Origin: Devosia sp.
GTDB taxonomy: Bacteria > Pseudomonadota > Alphaproteobacteria > Rhizobiales > Devosiaceae
DNA: 64,000 bases
Direction: 5' to 3'
NCBI RefSeq assembly: GCF_028290625.1
Contig: NZ_JAQGJM010000027.1
Location: 62,001 to 126,000, forward strand
The notes under the pieces are model-generated. The model searched no databases. It saw only the letters and a program-made list of their open reading frames with translations, and was not told the origin of the DNA. This document shows positions 37,070 to 45,532 of the stretch, piece after piece; positions within the stretch are counted from its first letter, which is position 1, and every line of letters begins with the position of its first letter. The translations under genes and the position numbers were made by a program.

Positions 37070-37115
37070 AGCAGGGTCGGCGGAGCGGGTGGAGGTCCGC
37101 GCCGCCGACCTTGCT
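37070..37115. terminator. Hairpin between convergent genes
   Basis: AGCAGGGTCGGCGG (37070-37083) pairs with CCGCCGACCTTGCT (37102-37115) with one G-T pair. It fills the gap between the stop codons of gntR and the LamG-like gene. No U-tract is present. Confidence 0.6.
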
Positions 37116-39102
37116 AGCGTCGGGGCCGGAAGCTCACGGCGACCGGGACCGTCGCCGATAGTTCCACCCAGACGATAAGGTCGCTCCGCTCGGCGCTATG
37201 CCGCCAGCCGATGCGCAGGCTGTCGCCCTCGGGCCGCACCTGGCCGTCGATCACAACATCCATGGCGCCCGCTGACCAGCCTTCCAGCACAAAGGCCGGA
37301 TTGATGACCGGGGAAGCTTCACTTGCCTGCAGCGTGAAGGACAATTCTGCCGGGCCTGATAGCAGGTAGGCCTTCTCCAGCGGATCGAAGACGCCGTTCG
37401 CGCCTTCGGTCAGGCCGGTGAGGGGCGCGGGCGACAGCCATGCGGCGGCCAGCGGGACCAAGTCCTCAGCCTTCTGCGTGGTCAGACCATGCAGCATCAC
37501 GCGTTGGCGCGAGGTGGGCGTGACCTTGTAATCGGCCCATTCGGACCCGGTCAGCACCGAGGAATGCGAGGCCCGGTCGGCCGCCACGGCGCGCCGTCCG
37601 TCCGAGGGAATGTCGCTGGTCGGCCAGTGATTCCACCAGGGGAAGGTCTGACCGTCGCCCAGGGTCTCGTGATAATAGGGCGGGAATAGCGGCCCCGGTT
37701 GCGGACCGTCATCGCGCGTCAGGCATGGCTCGTCCGACACGATCATGTAGGGCCGCTGGGCGGATTTCGTGTTGATCATTGCGATATTGGCGCGGGCCGG
37801 CTCCGGTAGGTGGCGCGGCCGCCCATTGGCCCAGGAATAAGTGTGGGCTTCGCCCGCCATATTGGCCAGGGTCACGGGTTCGAGCTCCAGCACATCCTCG
37901 GGGCGCTGGCCGGGGCCGAGCACGACGATGGATTCCTGGAATTCGTGCGACTCCATGGGCTGGGTGGAATGCAGCGTTATCGAGCGCGTGGCCGAGCCGT
38001 CCGGATAGATGGTGTAGACTTCGTCGGAGAAATCGCTCCAGCCGCTGACGGGGTCCTTGCGCGGGCGCACGTCGAGCACGTCGACCAGCGCGTAGCGCCA
38101 GTGCACCACGACGCGAGCATCGTGGCTCTCGATGATGCGCACATGGGAATAGGCGCAGTGCTTGTCCGACATCGGTTCGGCGCAACCGGTGGCGCCATTG
38201 CCCCAGGTTTCGTTGAACTCGTTGGTGTACCAAATGCCGTCGCCGCTGACCCAGCAGGGGATGTAATTGGTGCCGCGCCAGAACACGACGCGATAGTCGG
38301 CCTTGTCGAAGCGCACGAGGACGTCGGGGTGCTCTCCTACCCGCCAGCGGCGATCCCAGCCATCGTAGTATTTGAGGTGTTCATAGGTCGCGCCGAAGCG
38401 TCCGGCGCCGACAGGACCGGCCGGCAGGCGACGTGGGGCGATATCGGCCCTGCCCTCAGCTTTGGCTGCCGTCACCGGCGCTGGACCGGTGCCGACCGTT
38501 ACGCCCTCGATGAGGCCATCGAAATAGACGGTGATCGGCAGATGCGCGTAGGGGCGGATCGGGCCGGTGGGGATGATCTCGTGGCGCGTGCGGCCAATCA
38601 GGGCTTCGGCGGCCTCGGACGGACGGTAGCGCCCGGAAATGCTGGTGCGGCCGATCTCGACGCCATCGAGGGTGATGGAGAGCGCGACGTCCGGTTCGAA
38701 CGCGAAGACCAGGCGGTGCCACTGATGCAGGTCTAGCGCAGTTTCGCCATTGACCACGTGAAGGCCCGTGTGGGTGACAAGCGCGAAGCGTGGCCGGCCA
38801 CGATCGCCGATACCGACGCTGAAGCCGGATTCGCCGCCATCGCGCTCGAGGGTCAGCACGTCGAGGATCGGGCAGACATTCCACGGATAGGCAGCCAACG
38901 CCACATTGGCCGCGATATGGAAGGCGCCAGGCAAGGTGCCAGGCAGGGGCGCGGCCACATAAGCCGAAAAACCATCAAAGTTCAGCGCCGTGGCGCTGTC
39001 GAGCCCGGCGGCCGGAACCGCGTGGCCGTGGCGCACGAAATCGGGCTGTTCGGCGGCGGCGCTCCAGCGGAACGCGATGTCCGAAGGTGTGGTCTGAGAC
39101 AT
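37114..39102 (-). CDS. Unassigned LamG-like carbohydrate-active protein (system B)
   Basis: A 662-residue protein without a signal peptide. Residues about 25-210 look like a concanavalin-type LamG domain (VFAFEPDVALSITLDGVEIG). The following part has strongly conserved-looking aromatic text: HLKYYDGWDRRWRVGEHPDV, FWRGTNYIPCWV, GIWYTNEFNETW, and the GCAEPMSDKHCAYSHVRIIE segment. This could be a beta-propeller or similar fold. It shares an operon with sugar permeases, so it is likely a glycoside hydrolase or polysaccharide lyase acting on the imported sugar. Lyases that remove rhamnose from glucuronate have been described with propeller folds and are one idea, but I cannot assign a family. Confidence 0.6.
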   Translation of the reverse strand: MSQTTPSDIAFRWSAAAEQPDFVRHGHAVPAAGLDSATALNFDGFSAYVAAPLPGTLPGAFHIAANVALAAYPWNVCPILDVLTLERDGGESGFSVGIGDRGRPRFALVTHTGLHVVNGETALDLHQWHRLVFAFEPDVALSITLDGVEIGRTSISGRYRPSEAAEALIGRTRHEIIPTGPIRPYAHLPITVYFDGLIEGVTVGTGPAPVTAAKAEGRADIAPRRLPAGPVGAGRFGATYEHLKYYDGWDRRWRVGEHPDVLVRFDKADYRVVFWRGTNYIPCWVSGDGIWYTNEFNETWGNGATGCAEPMSDKHCAYSHVRIIESHDARVVVHWRYALVDVLDVRPRKDPVSGWSDFSDEVYTIYPDGSATRSITLHSTQPMESHEFQESIVVLGPGQRPEDVLELEPVTLANMAGEAHTYSWANGRPRHLPEPARANIAMINTKSAQRPYMIVSDEPCLTRDDGPQPGPLFPPYYHETLGDGQTFPWWNHWPTSDIPSDGRRAVAADRASHSSVLTGSEWADYKVTPTSRQRVMLHGLTTQKAEDLVPLAAAWLSPAPLTGLTEGANGVFDPLEKAYLLSGPAELSFTLQASEASPVINPAFVLEGWSAGAMDVVIDGQVRPEGDSLRIGWRHSAERSDLIVWVELSATVPVAVSFRPRR

Positions 39103-39124
39103 GAAAAGTCCTTGGATTAGCGGA

Positions 39125-39955
39125 TCAGGCCTTGAGGGCGCCTTCGATCAGGCCGTTCTGGATTTGGCGACGGAAGATCAGGAAAATGACGAGCGGCGGG
39201 CCGGTGGCGATGATCAACGCGGCCACCTTCAGGTTCATCAGCGCGGCATGGCTGCCCTGGAACGCCATCATGCCCAGCGTCACGGTGCGCAGGGACTGAT
39301 CGTTGAGATAGATCAGCGGCCACATGAAATCGTTGAAAATCCAGATGAAGTAGACGATGCCCACCGTGGCCATCGCCGGTTTGGCCAGCGGCAGCATGAT
39401 GCGGATGAAGATATTCCACTCCGAGACGCCCTCGACGCGCGCGGCTTCCGCCAATTCCTTGGGGATGCCGCTGAAATAGGCGCGGAAGAAGAAGATGGCG
39501 AAGGGCACCCAGGCGAAATAGGTGAGGATCACCGCCGCATAAGTGTTGATCAGGCCCAGCGTCGCCATCAGCTTGAAGCTGGGGACCATGATGACCTGGG
39601 GCGGGATCATCATGCCGGCCAGGAAGTAGATGAACACCGCTTCCTTGGCGCGGAACTCGAAATGGGCGAGCGCATAGCCGGCGGCACTGCAGAAGGCCAG
39701 CAATCCGGCTACCGCTACGACAGTGATGCCGAGGGAGTTGAGATAGAGCTTGGTGAAATCGCCCTGCACCCAGGCATCGACGAAGACCCAGAAGTTGGGC
39801 GTTGCGGGCAGCGAGAACGGGGATTGGTTGATCTCGCCGGTGGTCTTGAGCGCGGTCGAGATCATCCACAGGAAGGGCAGTACCACCGATGCCGCGAGGG
39901 CAACCAGCAGGATATAGGCGAAGATGCGGACGAGGAGCGGCAGGGATTTGAACAT
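39125..39955 (-). CDS. CUT1 sugar ABC permease, MalG type (system B)
   Basis: A 276-residue permease with six membrane segments and the coupling loop LAEAARVEGVSEWNIFIRIM. It begins two bases after the stop codon of the MalF-type gene and ends 22 bases before the LamG-like gene. It forms the channel together with the next upstream gene. Confidence 0.91.
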   Translation of the reverse strand: MFKSLPLLVRIFAYILLVALAASVVLPFLWMISTALKTTGEINQSPFSLPATPNFWVFVDAWVQGDFTKLYLNSLGITVVAVAGLLAFCSAAGYALAHFEFRAKEAVFIYFLAGMMIPPQVIMVPSFKLMATLGLINTYAAVILTYFAWVPFAIFFFRAYFSGIPKELAEAARVEGVSEWNIFIRIMLPLAKPAMATVGIVYFIWIFNDFMWPLIYLNDQSLRTVTLGMMAFQGSHAALMNLKVAALIIATGPPLVIFLIFRRQIQNGLIEGALKA

Positions 39956-39957
39956 GA

Positions 39958-40842
39958 TCAGGCCTTCTGTCCGCGCCCGCTCAGGGCAAGCTGAATGCCG
40001 CTGACGCAGAGAATGATGACGAACAGCATCATGGCGATCGCAGTGCCATAGCCGGGATTCCCCTTGAGGAAGGCCTGGCTGTACATGAAGACGCTCAGCA
40101 CTTCGGAGCCATGGAAGGGGCCGCCATTGGTCATGACGATGACCAGGTCAAACAGCAGGAAGGCATTGGTGGTGACCAGCACGATGACCACGGTCAGCAC
40201 CGGTCGCATCAGCGGCAGGGTGATATGGCGGGTGATGTTCCACGGGCTGGCGCCATCGATGCGCGCAGCCTCGATATAGTCGTTGGGAATGGTCTGTAGT
40301 CCCGCCAGCAGCAGCAGGATGGCAAAGCCCAACTCGCGCCAGATATAGACCAGCATCACCATGGGCAGCGCCGTTTCCTTGCTGCCCAGCCATTGATATT
40401 GCTCGACGCCCGGTATGCCGACGGCCGCCAGCGCCGGACCGACGAGCCCCACAGTCGGGCTCAGCATCTGGGTGAACAGCAGCCCGATGACGACGCTCGA
40501 GAGCACGATGGGGATGAAGAAGATGGTTGAAAATACCGAGTGTCCGCGCGGCTTGGCATTGAGGATGAGCGCGTAGGTCATGCCCAGGATGATGATGGAG
40601 CTCAGCACCACGGCGACGAACAACAGGTTGTTGCGCAGTGCGTTCCAGAACCAGCGATCGTCGAAAAGTTCCAGGTAATTGGCCACTCCGACCCAGTGGA
40701 TGGAGGCGAGGCTGATGCCGTTCCACTGCGTGAAACTGGACAGCAGCGCGATCAGCGCCGGGGCAATCCAGAACACGGTATAAAAGACAAAGGCCGGTAG
40801 CAGCAGCCAGATGTGAAAATTGGTCCGGCCAGGGCGCGCCAC
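39958..40842 (-). CDS. CUT1 sugar ABC permease, MalF type (system B)
   Basis: A 294-residue permease with six membrane segments; the coupling loop is YIEAARIDGASPWNITRHIT. It follows the binding-protein gene by 60 bases, with GGAG near its ATG. The partner is the MalG-type gene two bases downstream. Confidence 0.91.
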   Translation of the reverse strand: MARPGRTNFHIWLLLPAFVFYTVFWIAPALIALLSSFTQWNGISLASIHWVGVANYLELFDDRWFWNALRNNLLFVAVVLSSIIILGMTYALILNAKPRGHSVFSTIFFIPIVLSSVVIGLLFTQMLSPTVGLVGPALAAVGIPGVEQYQWLGSKETALPMVMLVYIWRELGFAILLLLAGLQTIPNDYIEAARIDGASPWNITRHITLPLMRPVLTVVIVLVTTNAFLLFDLVIVMTNGGPFHGSEVLSVFMYSQAFLKGNPGYGTAIAMMLFVIILCVSGIQLALSGRGQKA

Positions 40843-40902
40843 GGCATTCTCCTATCAAGGCAGGGCGGCGGCGACCGCTTGGGCCGCCGCCGTCGGGGGA
40901 GC

Positions 40903-42201
40903 TTACCAGCCGCGCTCTGCGCGCAGGTCGGTGACGCATTCCTGATGCATGTCGCCGGCTTCCTGCGGCGACAGATCGCCGGTCAGGACTGCCACATTAG
41001 CCTCGTTGACGTTTTCCTGCATGCACTTGACGTCCTCGATCATATCGAGAAACGGCGAGGCATTCTGGGCATTGTCGAGCAGGCCGGCAATCTGGCGCAA
41101 CATGGGATCCATGGTCCAGCCTGAGCTGTCGTACTGATAGGGGCTCAGGTCGAAGTTCTCCTCGACATAGAGCTTCTGGACGGGCTCGCTGGTCAGGAAT
41201 TCGAGGAATTTCTTGGCCGCATCGGCGTCGCTGGTCGTGGTCGGGATGGTGAACAGCAGTGAATTGGTGACGATCGCGGTCGGCTCGGGGCTATCGGCCA
41301 CGGGCGGGAACAGCGTCAGGGCGACGTTTTGCGCGCCATTGGCCTTGGCCATGCCGACACCCCAGCTCCCCGTGGAGTAGAACGGCGCCCGGCCGGCGAA
41401 GAACAGGCCCGCCGCGGTGTCGTTGTCGTCCGACAGATAGCCCGGGGTGAAGTAGCCGGCATCGGCCACGGCCTTATAGACCTCCCAGGCGTGGACCGCC
41501 TTGGGGTCGCTCCACTTGAGAGCCGACGTGATCGAGGGATCGAGTGTCTGCAGACCGATATGGTCATACTCGTCCTTGGTCAGGATGCCGTGCAGGATGT
41601 GGTTGAAATAGTGATTGCCGGTCCACTGGTCGCGGTCGCCGAAGGCGATGGGCGTAATGCCGGCATCGAGGAACTTCTGGCTGGCGGCCATGAAGCCTTC
41701 CCAGGTGGCCAGCGAAGCGGGATCGATCCCCTGCTCTTTCAGCATGACGGGATTGTAGTAGAGCACATTGCCGACCTTGAGGCCCCAGAGCACGCCATAG
41801 GACTTGCCGTCATACTGGTACATGGTCTCAAGACCCGGACGCAGCTTCTCCTCGATGGGTTTTACGAAATCGGTGAGGTCCATGAGCTGGCCCGACTGGG
41901 CATATTGGAACGCGTTGGAGCCAGCATTGACCTCGGCGATATCGGGCGGCGTGCCACCCGCAAAGGCGGTGCGCAGCGCGGTCTCATAAGCGGTGTTCTC
42001 GAACGAGGTGTGCTTGACCACGATGCCCGGATTGGCAGCGTTGAACATCTCGACGGCTTTGTTGAGCACGGTGGACTCTGGCGGAGCCGACAGCTCCGAC
42101 CACAGATTAAGCGTGACGGTCTGGGCCATTGCGCCGCCATGGGCGATCAGCAAGGCCACCCCGGCTAGGGTCAGGGCACGCAGACTACGAAACTTTGACA
42201 T
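40903..42201 (-). CDS. Extracellular sugar-binding protein (system B)
   Basis: A 432-residue family 1 solute-binding protein with a signal peptide (cleavage near GGAMAQ). The mature part has VTLNLWSELSAPPEST, the GTPPDIAEVNAG segment and the LKEQGIDPASLATWEGF loop. A cysteine pair near the C-terminus (KCMQENVN, then HQECVTDL) could form a disulfide. It is the first gene of the permease operon; the candidate GntR operator is 48 bases before its start. A GGGAGGATC site precedes the ATG. Confidence 0.91.
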   Translation of the reverse strand: MSKFRSLRALTLAGVALLIAHGGAMAQTVTLNLWSELSAPPESTVLNKAVEMFNAANPGIVVKHTSFENTAYETALRTAFAGGTPPDIAEVNAGSNAFQYAQSGQLMDLTDFVKPIEEKLRPGLETMYQYDGKSYGVLWGLKVGNVLYYNPVMLKEQGIDPASLATWEGFMAASQKFLDAGITPIAFGDRDQWTGNHYFNHILHGILTKDEYDHIGLQTLDPSITSALKWSDPKAVHAWEVYKAVADAGYFTPGYLSDDNDTAAGLFFAGRAPFYSTGSWGVGMAKANGAQNVALTLFPPVADSPEPTAIVTNSLLFTIPTTTSDADAAKKFLEFLTSEPVQKLYVEENFDLSPYQYDSSGWTMDPMLRQIAGLLDNAQNASPFLDMIEDVKCMQENVNEANVAVLTGDLSPQEAGDMHQECVTDLRAERGW

Positions 42202-42248
42202 GACGGATCGATCCTCCCTTGGAAAGGTATTTGGTCCATGACCTAAAT

Positions 42249-42267
42249 ACTGATATATCGGTATATC
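42249..42267. promoter_or_regulatory. Candidate FCD-GntR operator, copy 2
   Basis: ACTGATATATCGGTATAT is identical to copy 1 at 36202-36219. The 16-base core GATATATCGGTATATC (42252-42267) pairs in 14 of 16 positions. It lies 48-66 bases before the binding-protein gene, where a repressor would cover the promoter. Confidence 0.75.
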
Positions 42268-42314
42268 GGAAAGATCGAGCCGTCAAGACAGCCGCGTATG
42301 GGCTTTGGCCAAGC

Positions 42315-42386
42315 TCACCGGCCGCCATCGACGGCAATATTCTGACCGGTGATCATTCGTGTGAGATCCGATGCGAGGAAGCCGAC
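42315..42386 (-). pseudogene. C-terminal remnant of a short-chain dehydrogenase
   Basis: The complement strand reads VGFLASDLTRMITGQNIAVD followed by GGR and a stop. This is the typical end of classical SDR oxidoreductases (F-L-A-S-D...I-T-G-Q-x-I-x-V-D-G-G). Upstream the similarity to SDR enzymes stops quickly, and the rest of the gene is not there. It may belong with the fragment at 43211-43336. Confidence 0.65.
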
Positions 42387-42498
42387 TCGGCCACATCCGT
42401 GGCTTCGATGCGTCGTGAAGCCCTGCTTGTCCCGCACCCAGCCGTCGTATCGCTCGAGCCGGACCGCGGCTTTCCGAAGCGTTTACGCTTGGCGTGGC

Positions 42499-43242
42499 AT
42501 GCTTGTCGCCATGAAGATGGCCGAGACATTGGCGCTGCGGAACGCGCGGGCGCTGCTGCGTTTCAACAAGGCTCTGCCGGAGGTATTTCCTGCGGCTGTG
42601 CTGGCACACGCCATGGCCAGACGTTGGACCCCGCCGACACCACGGCTCGCCATTGACAGCTATTGGCGGGCGCATCCATTGCGAGCCGACCGGCTGGCAC
42701 GGGCCTTGGCTGCCAAGAGCGGGACACCCAAAGGTTGGACATGGCGGCTTCGGTCTACCGATGAGCCCGATCTTGCCGCCAGTTTTCGCCTGCCACCCGC
42801 GCCATACCGCCAACAGGCCTTCTCACGAGGACCCGGCCACTGCGTGGTCTGCGGACAGCCCGTCTATCGGCTTGGCTGGCATGTCGATCTCTGGGACAAG
42901 GGCCCCAACAAGAACGCCGTCTGGCACACCGCTTGCGTCACCGCCTGGCAGTTGTGGAACGCGCCTAGCAACCACGTCAAACTGCTACGGAAATTGCAAG
43001 CCCGGCGCTGCGCGACAAGCGGAGCGCGGCTCTTGCGCACTTCGGAAGTCGACCACCGCACGCCTCTGTTCCGCGTGTGGGGTGAGCATCGCGATGCCGA
43101 CTGGCCGACGCTTTTGAATTATTGGGGCTTGCCCAACCTGCAAGTCATCAATCGCGATGCCCATGCGCAAAAATCCGCAGCCGAAGCAACGACCCGCCGG
43201 CGTGGCAACGTCATTGACGATGGTAAAAATCAGTTTCCCTAA
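42499..43242 (+). CDS. HNH-type protein with zinc-ribbon cysteines
   Basis: A 247-residue protein. C115-x-x-C118 (GHCVVCGQP), H143 and C146 (WHTACVTAW), and C171 (RRCATSG) look like zinc ligands. An HNH-like core follows: D185-H186 in SEVDHRTPLFRVW and N213 through H222 in LPNLQVINRDAHAQKSA. The fold suggests a DNA nuclease, but a partner or target is unknown. The frame is open back to 42349; I chose the ATG at 42499, and the ATG at 42511 is another option. It lies between two dehydrogenase-like remnants on the other strand. Confidence 0.65.
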   Translation: MLVAMKMAETLALRNARALLRFNKALPEVFPAAVLAHAMARRWTPPTPRLAIDSYWRAHPLRADRLARALAAKSGTPKGWTWRLRSTDEPDLAASFRLPPAPYRQQAFSRGPGHCVVCGQPVYRLGWHVDLWDKGPNKNAVWHTACVTAWQLWNAPSNHVKLLRKLQARRCATSGARLLRTSEVDHRTPLFRVWGEHRDADWPTLLNYWGLPNLQVINRDAHAQKSAAEATTRRRGNVIDDGKNQFP

Positions 43243-43336
43243 CGGCTTCAAAAGACGAGTCGCCGTCCGTGGCGCTCCGACCGGTCACATAGACCGTCGC
43301 CCCTACTGCGTAGCGGCGATAGGCAAACGCCTTCAT
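43211..43336 (-). pseudogene. Chimeric dehydrogenase remnant
   Basis: A 41-codon frame begins MKAFAYRRYAV, like the start of medium-chain alcohol dehydrogenases, then continues GATVYVTGRSATDGDSSFEA, which matches the beta-2 region of many SDR enzymes ('GATVYVTGRS'). The glycine-rich nucleotide site that should come before is missing, and a stop follows soon. It is probably debris from deletions rather than a working gene. On this strand it lies upstream of the SDR C-terminal remnant at 42315-42386. Confidence 0.45.
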
Positions 43337-43350
43337 CTGAGCCGCCGTCT

Positions 43351-43824
43351 TCAGAAGGCAAACGGCAGATTGTGGATGATCCGGAGCGCTTCGATCAGCC
43401 ACGCCCCATCCACCCGAACGAGCGACTGACGATAGTAGCCCGACTCGATCGGGGTGATTGTGCCCTGAGCGCCAGAGACGCCCCTCGGCCAGCCCGTGTC
43501 GGGCTTCTCCGCGCCCACGATATTGAAGACCATGAACTGAGCATCGACCGTCGCACGATCACCGTCGATCTCGACGAGGAGCCCGTCGGTGGCGTTGTGG
43601 CTCCATCCGCGCGGCGGGTGCGGCTTCATCAAGTTGACGACACCGTTGGCGATCGCGTCACGCCCCACGAGTTCGCCCAGCGGCTCCAGCTCGCCAGCAT
43701 TGTTGTAAAAGATCGTCACACGTGCCTGGGGCGTATAGAGGGCCCCCATGGCGGCGCCGTCGCGCCGATCGTGAGCCCGAACGTAGTGGGCGATAACCTG
43801 CTGCACAGCCAGTTCATCAGACAT
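43351..43824 (-). CDS. SnoaL-like / NTF2-fold protein
   Basis: A 157-residue protein of the NTF2-like superfamily. The N-terminal helix AVQQVIAHYVRAHDRRDGAA and the segment LYTPQARVTIFYNNAGE, followed by GWSHNATDGLLVEIDGDRAT and SGYYRQSLVRVDGAWLIEAL, match SnoaL_4-type proteins. Members are isomerases, hydratases or small-ligand-binding proteins. The ATG at 43824 is preceded by AAGGAGA. It faces away from an Rrf2 regulator and is probably its target. Confidence 0.8.
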   Translation of the reverse strand: MSDELAVQQVIAHYVRAHDRRDGAAMGALYTPQARVTIFYNNAGELEPLGELVGRDAIANGVVNLMKPHPPRGWSHNATDGLLVEIDGDRATVDAQFMVFNIVGAEKPDTGWPRGVSGAQGTITPIESGYYRQSLVRVDGAWLIEALRIIHNLPFAF

Positions 43825-43860
43825 CGAAGGTCTCCTTGAGAGATATATGCGCCAAACATG

Positions 43861-43904
43861 GATACATATACCGAGCTTGATATGCAAGAGTGAAAGATAC
43901 ATAT
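43861..43904. promoter_or_regulatory. Direct repeats in the SnoaL/Rrf2 divergent promoter
   Basis: GATACATAT occurs at 43861-43869 and at 43896-43904 in an AT-rich 102-base gap between divergent genes. The spacing of 35 bases and position suggest binding sites for the adjacent Rrf2 regulator, but this is only a pattern. Confidence 0.4.
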
Positions 43905-43926
43905 TATCGGAGCTAGGAGAAGAGCC

Positions 43927-44367
43927 ATGATCGATGTCCGTTTCCCGACCGCGTTGCAGATGATGCTCAGCCTGGCGCTGGCTCAGGCCGAAGGCACCGA
44001 ACGGGTGAGTTCCGCCGAGTTGGCTGAGGGGGTCGACTCCAATGCAACCTTTGTCAGGCGATTATTGGTGCCCCTGATGCAGGCGGGTCTTGTTCGTTCG
44101 ACCATGGGGCGAGATGGCGGCGTCAGCCTGAGCGTCGACGCCGCCGCGATCACGCTCGGCGAAATCTACAAGGCGACTATGGGCGACAAGAGGCTGTGGA
44201 CCGGACGTAGCGATATCCCCCACCGATGCGTCGTCACGCGCAATGTCGAACGATTCTTTGGGAACTTGGCCGACGAGGTAGACGAGTCGGTGGAGCGCCT
44301 GTTGGGTGGGCAAACGCTGGCCGATGCCCTCTTGGAGCTTCGCACCCTCGATGCGGCGCCCGTTTAG
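43927..44367 (+). CDS. Rrf2-family transcriptional regulator
   Basis: A 146-residue Rrf2 regulator. The winged helix (about residues 8-70) includes SSAELAEGVDSNATFVRRLL and GLVRSTMGRDGGVSLS. It holds one cysteine (RCVVTRN), so it lacks the three-cysteine iron-sulfur cluster of IscR/NsrR and resembles the YwnA-like group. It probably controls the divergent SnoaL-like gene. GGAG precedes the ATG. Confidence 0.88.
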   Translation: MIDVRFPTALQMMLSLALAQAEGTERVSSAELAEGVDSNATFVRRLLVPLMQAGLVRSTMGRDGGVSLSVDAAAITLGEIYKATMGDKRLWTGRSDIPHRCVVTRNVERFFGNLADEVDESVERLLGGQTLADALLELRTLDAAPV

Positions 44368-44428
44368 AAAGAGAGTCTGCTTTAGGCAAGCCGGACGGGA
44401 CCGAACATTCATCCTACTCTATTGCTGG

Positions 44429-45532
44429 TCAGGCCAGATAGGCTGCGCGCCAGTTTTCCGAAGCGCCAATTGCCTGTCCGGTGGCGTCAAACAGGTGCAC
44501 GAAATCCTCGCTAAACCCTATGCTCATCGTGTCGCCCGATTGCGTGCCGCGGATGCCGGGCAGCGCGGCGGTGAAGGGCTCGCCTGATGCGAGCGTGGCA
44601 TGGATGATGGTCTGCGAGCCGAGCACTTCGGTGGTTTCAACACGCAGGTTTAGCGCCCCACGACCGACCACGGTATGCTCGGGACGGATGCCCAGCGTTA
44701 CCTCACTGCCGTCGGTCAGGTCGACCTGGCGCCCGGGCAGCGGGATAGCGGTGCCATCGCCGAGCGCCACGGCAAGGACATTGCCGTTTCGTTGAATCGT
44801 GCCCTTCAGCATGTTCATCGGCGGCGCGCCGAGAAACTTGGCGACGAAGGCATTGCGCGGGCGGGCGTACAGTTCCACCGGCGAGCCCACCTGCTCGATC
44901 TGTCCTTCATTGAGCACGACGATCGTGTCCGCCATGGTCATGGCCTCGACCTGGTCATGGGTGACGTAGATCATGGTGGATTTCAGCCGCTTATGCAGGC
45001 TGATCAGTTCGCCGCGCATCTTGATGCGCAATTCGGCGTCGAGATTGCTCAGCGGTTCGTCGAAGAGGAAGGCCTTGGGCTCCTTGACGATGGCGCGGCC
45101 GATGGCGACGCGCTGGCTCTGGCCGCCGGAGAGCTGATTGGGACGGCGCGCGAGCAGATGTTCGATCTGCAGGATTTCCGCCGCCTTGGCGACGCGGGCA
45201 GCGATTTCGGACTTGGCGAGCCTTTGGTTTTCGAGGCCGAATTTGAGGTTCTGCTCGACGCTCATATGCGGGTAGAGCGCGTAGGACTGGAACACCATCG
45301 CCATGCCGCGGGCGGAGGGCAGCAGGTGATCGCAGCGGGCGCCATCGATCTGCACTTCACCGGCGGTGACTTCTTCGAGCCCGGCCATCATGCGCAGAAG
45401 GGTGGACTTGCCGCAGCCGGAGGGCCCGACGAAGACGGTGAAGGAGCCGTCCTTGATATCGAGATCGATGCCGTGGATGACCTCCACGCCCTGGAAGCTC
45501 TTGCGGACGGATTTGAGTTCGATACCGGCCAT
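44429..45532 (-). CDS. Sugar ABC transporter ATPase, UgpC/MsmK type (system C)
   Basis: A 367-residue ATPase with Walker [17 protein letters not shown], Walker [15 protein letters not shown] and a C-terminal regulatory domain. The signature reads LSGGQSQRVAIGRAI, with serine where most relatives have arginine or glutamine. Its ATG shares one base with the GH116 stop codon (TGATG). It is the last gene of system C. Confidence 0.92.
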   Translation of the reverse strand: MAGIELKSVRKSFQGVEVIHGIDLDIKDGSFTVFVGPSGCGKSTLLRMMAGLEEVTAGEVQIDGARCDHLLPSARGMAMVFQSYALYPHMSVEQNLKFGLENQRLAKSEIAARVAKAAEILQIEHLLARRPNQLSGGQSQRVAIGRAIVKEPKAFLFDEPLSNLDAELRIKMRGELISLHKRLKSTMIYVTHDQVEAMTMADTIVVLNEGQIEQVGSPVELYARPRNAFVAKFLGAPPMNMLKGTIQRNGNVLAVALGDGTAIPLPGRQVDLTDGSEVTLGIRPEHTVVGRGALNLRVETTEVLGSQTIIHATLASGEPFTAALPGIRGTQSGDTMSIGFSEDFVHLFDATGQAIGASENWRAAYLA

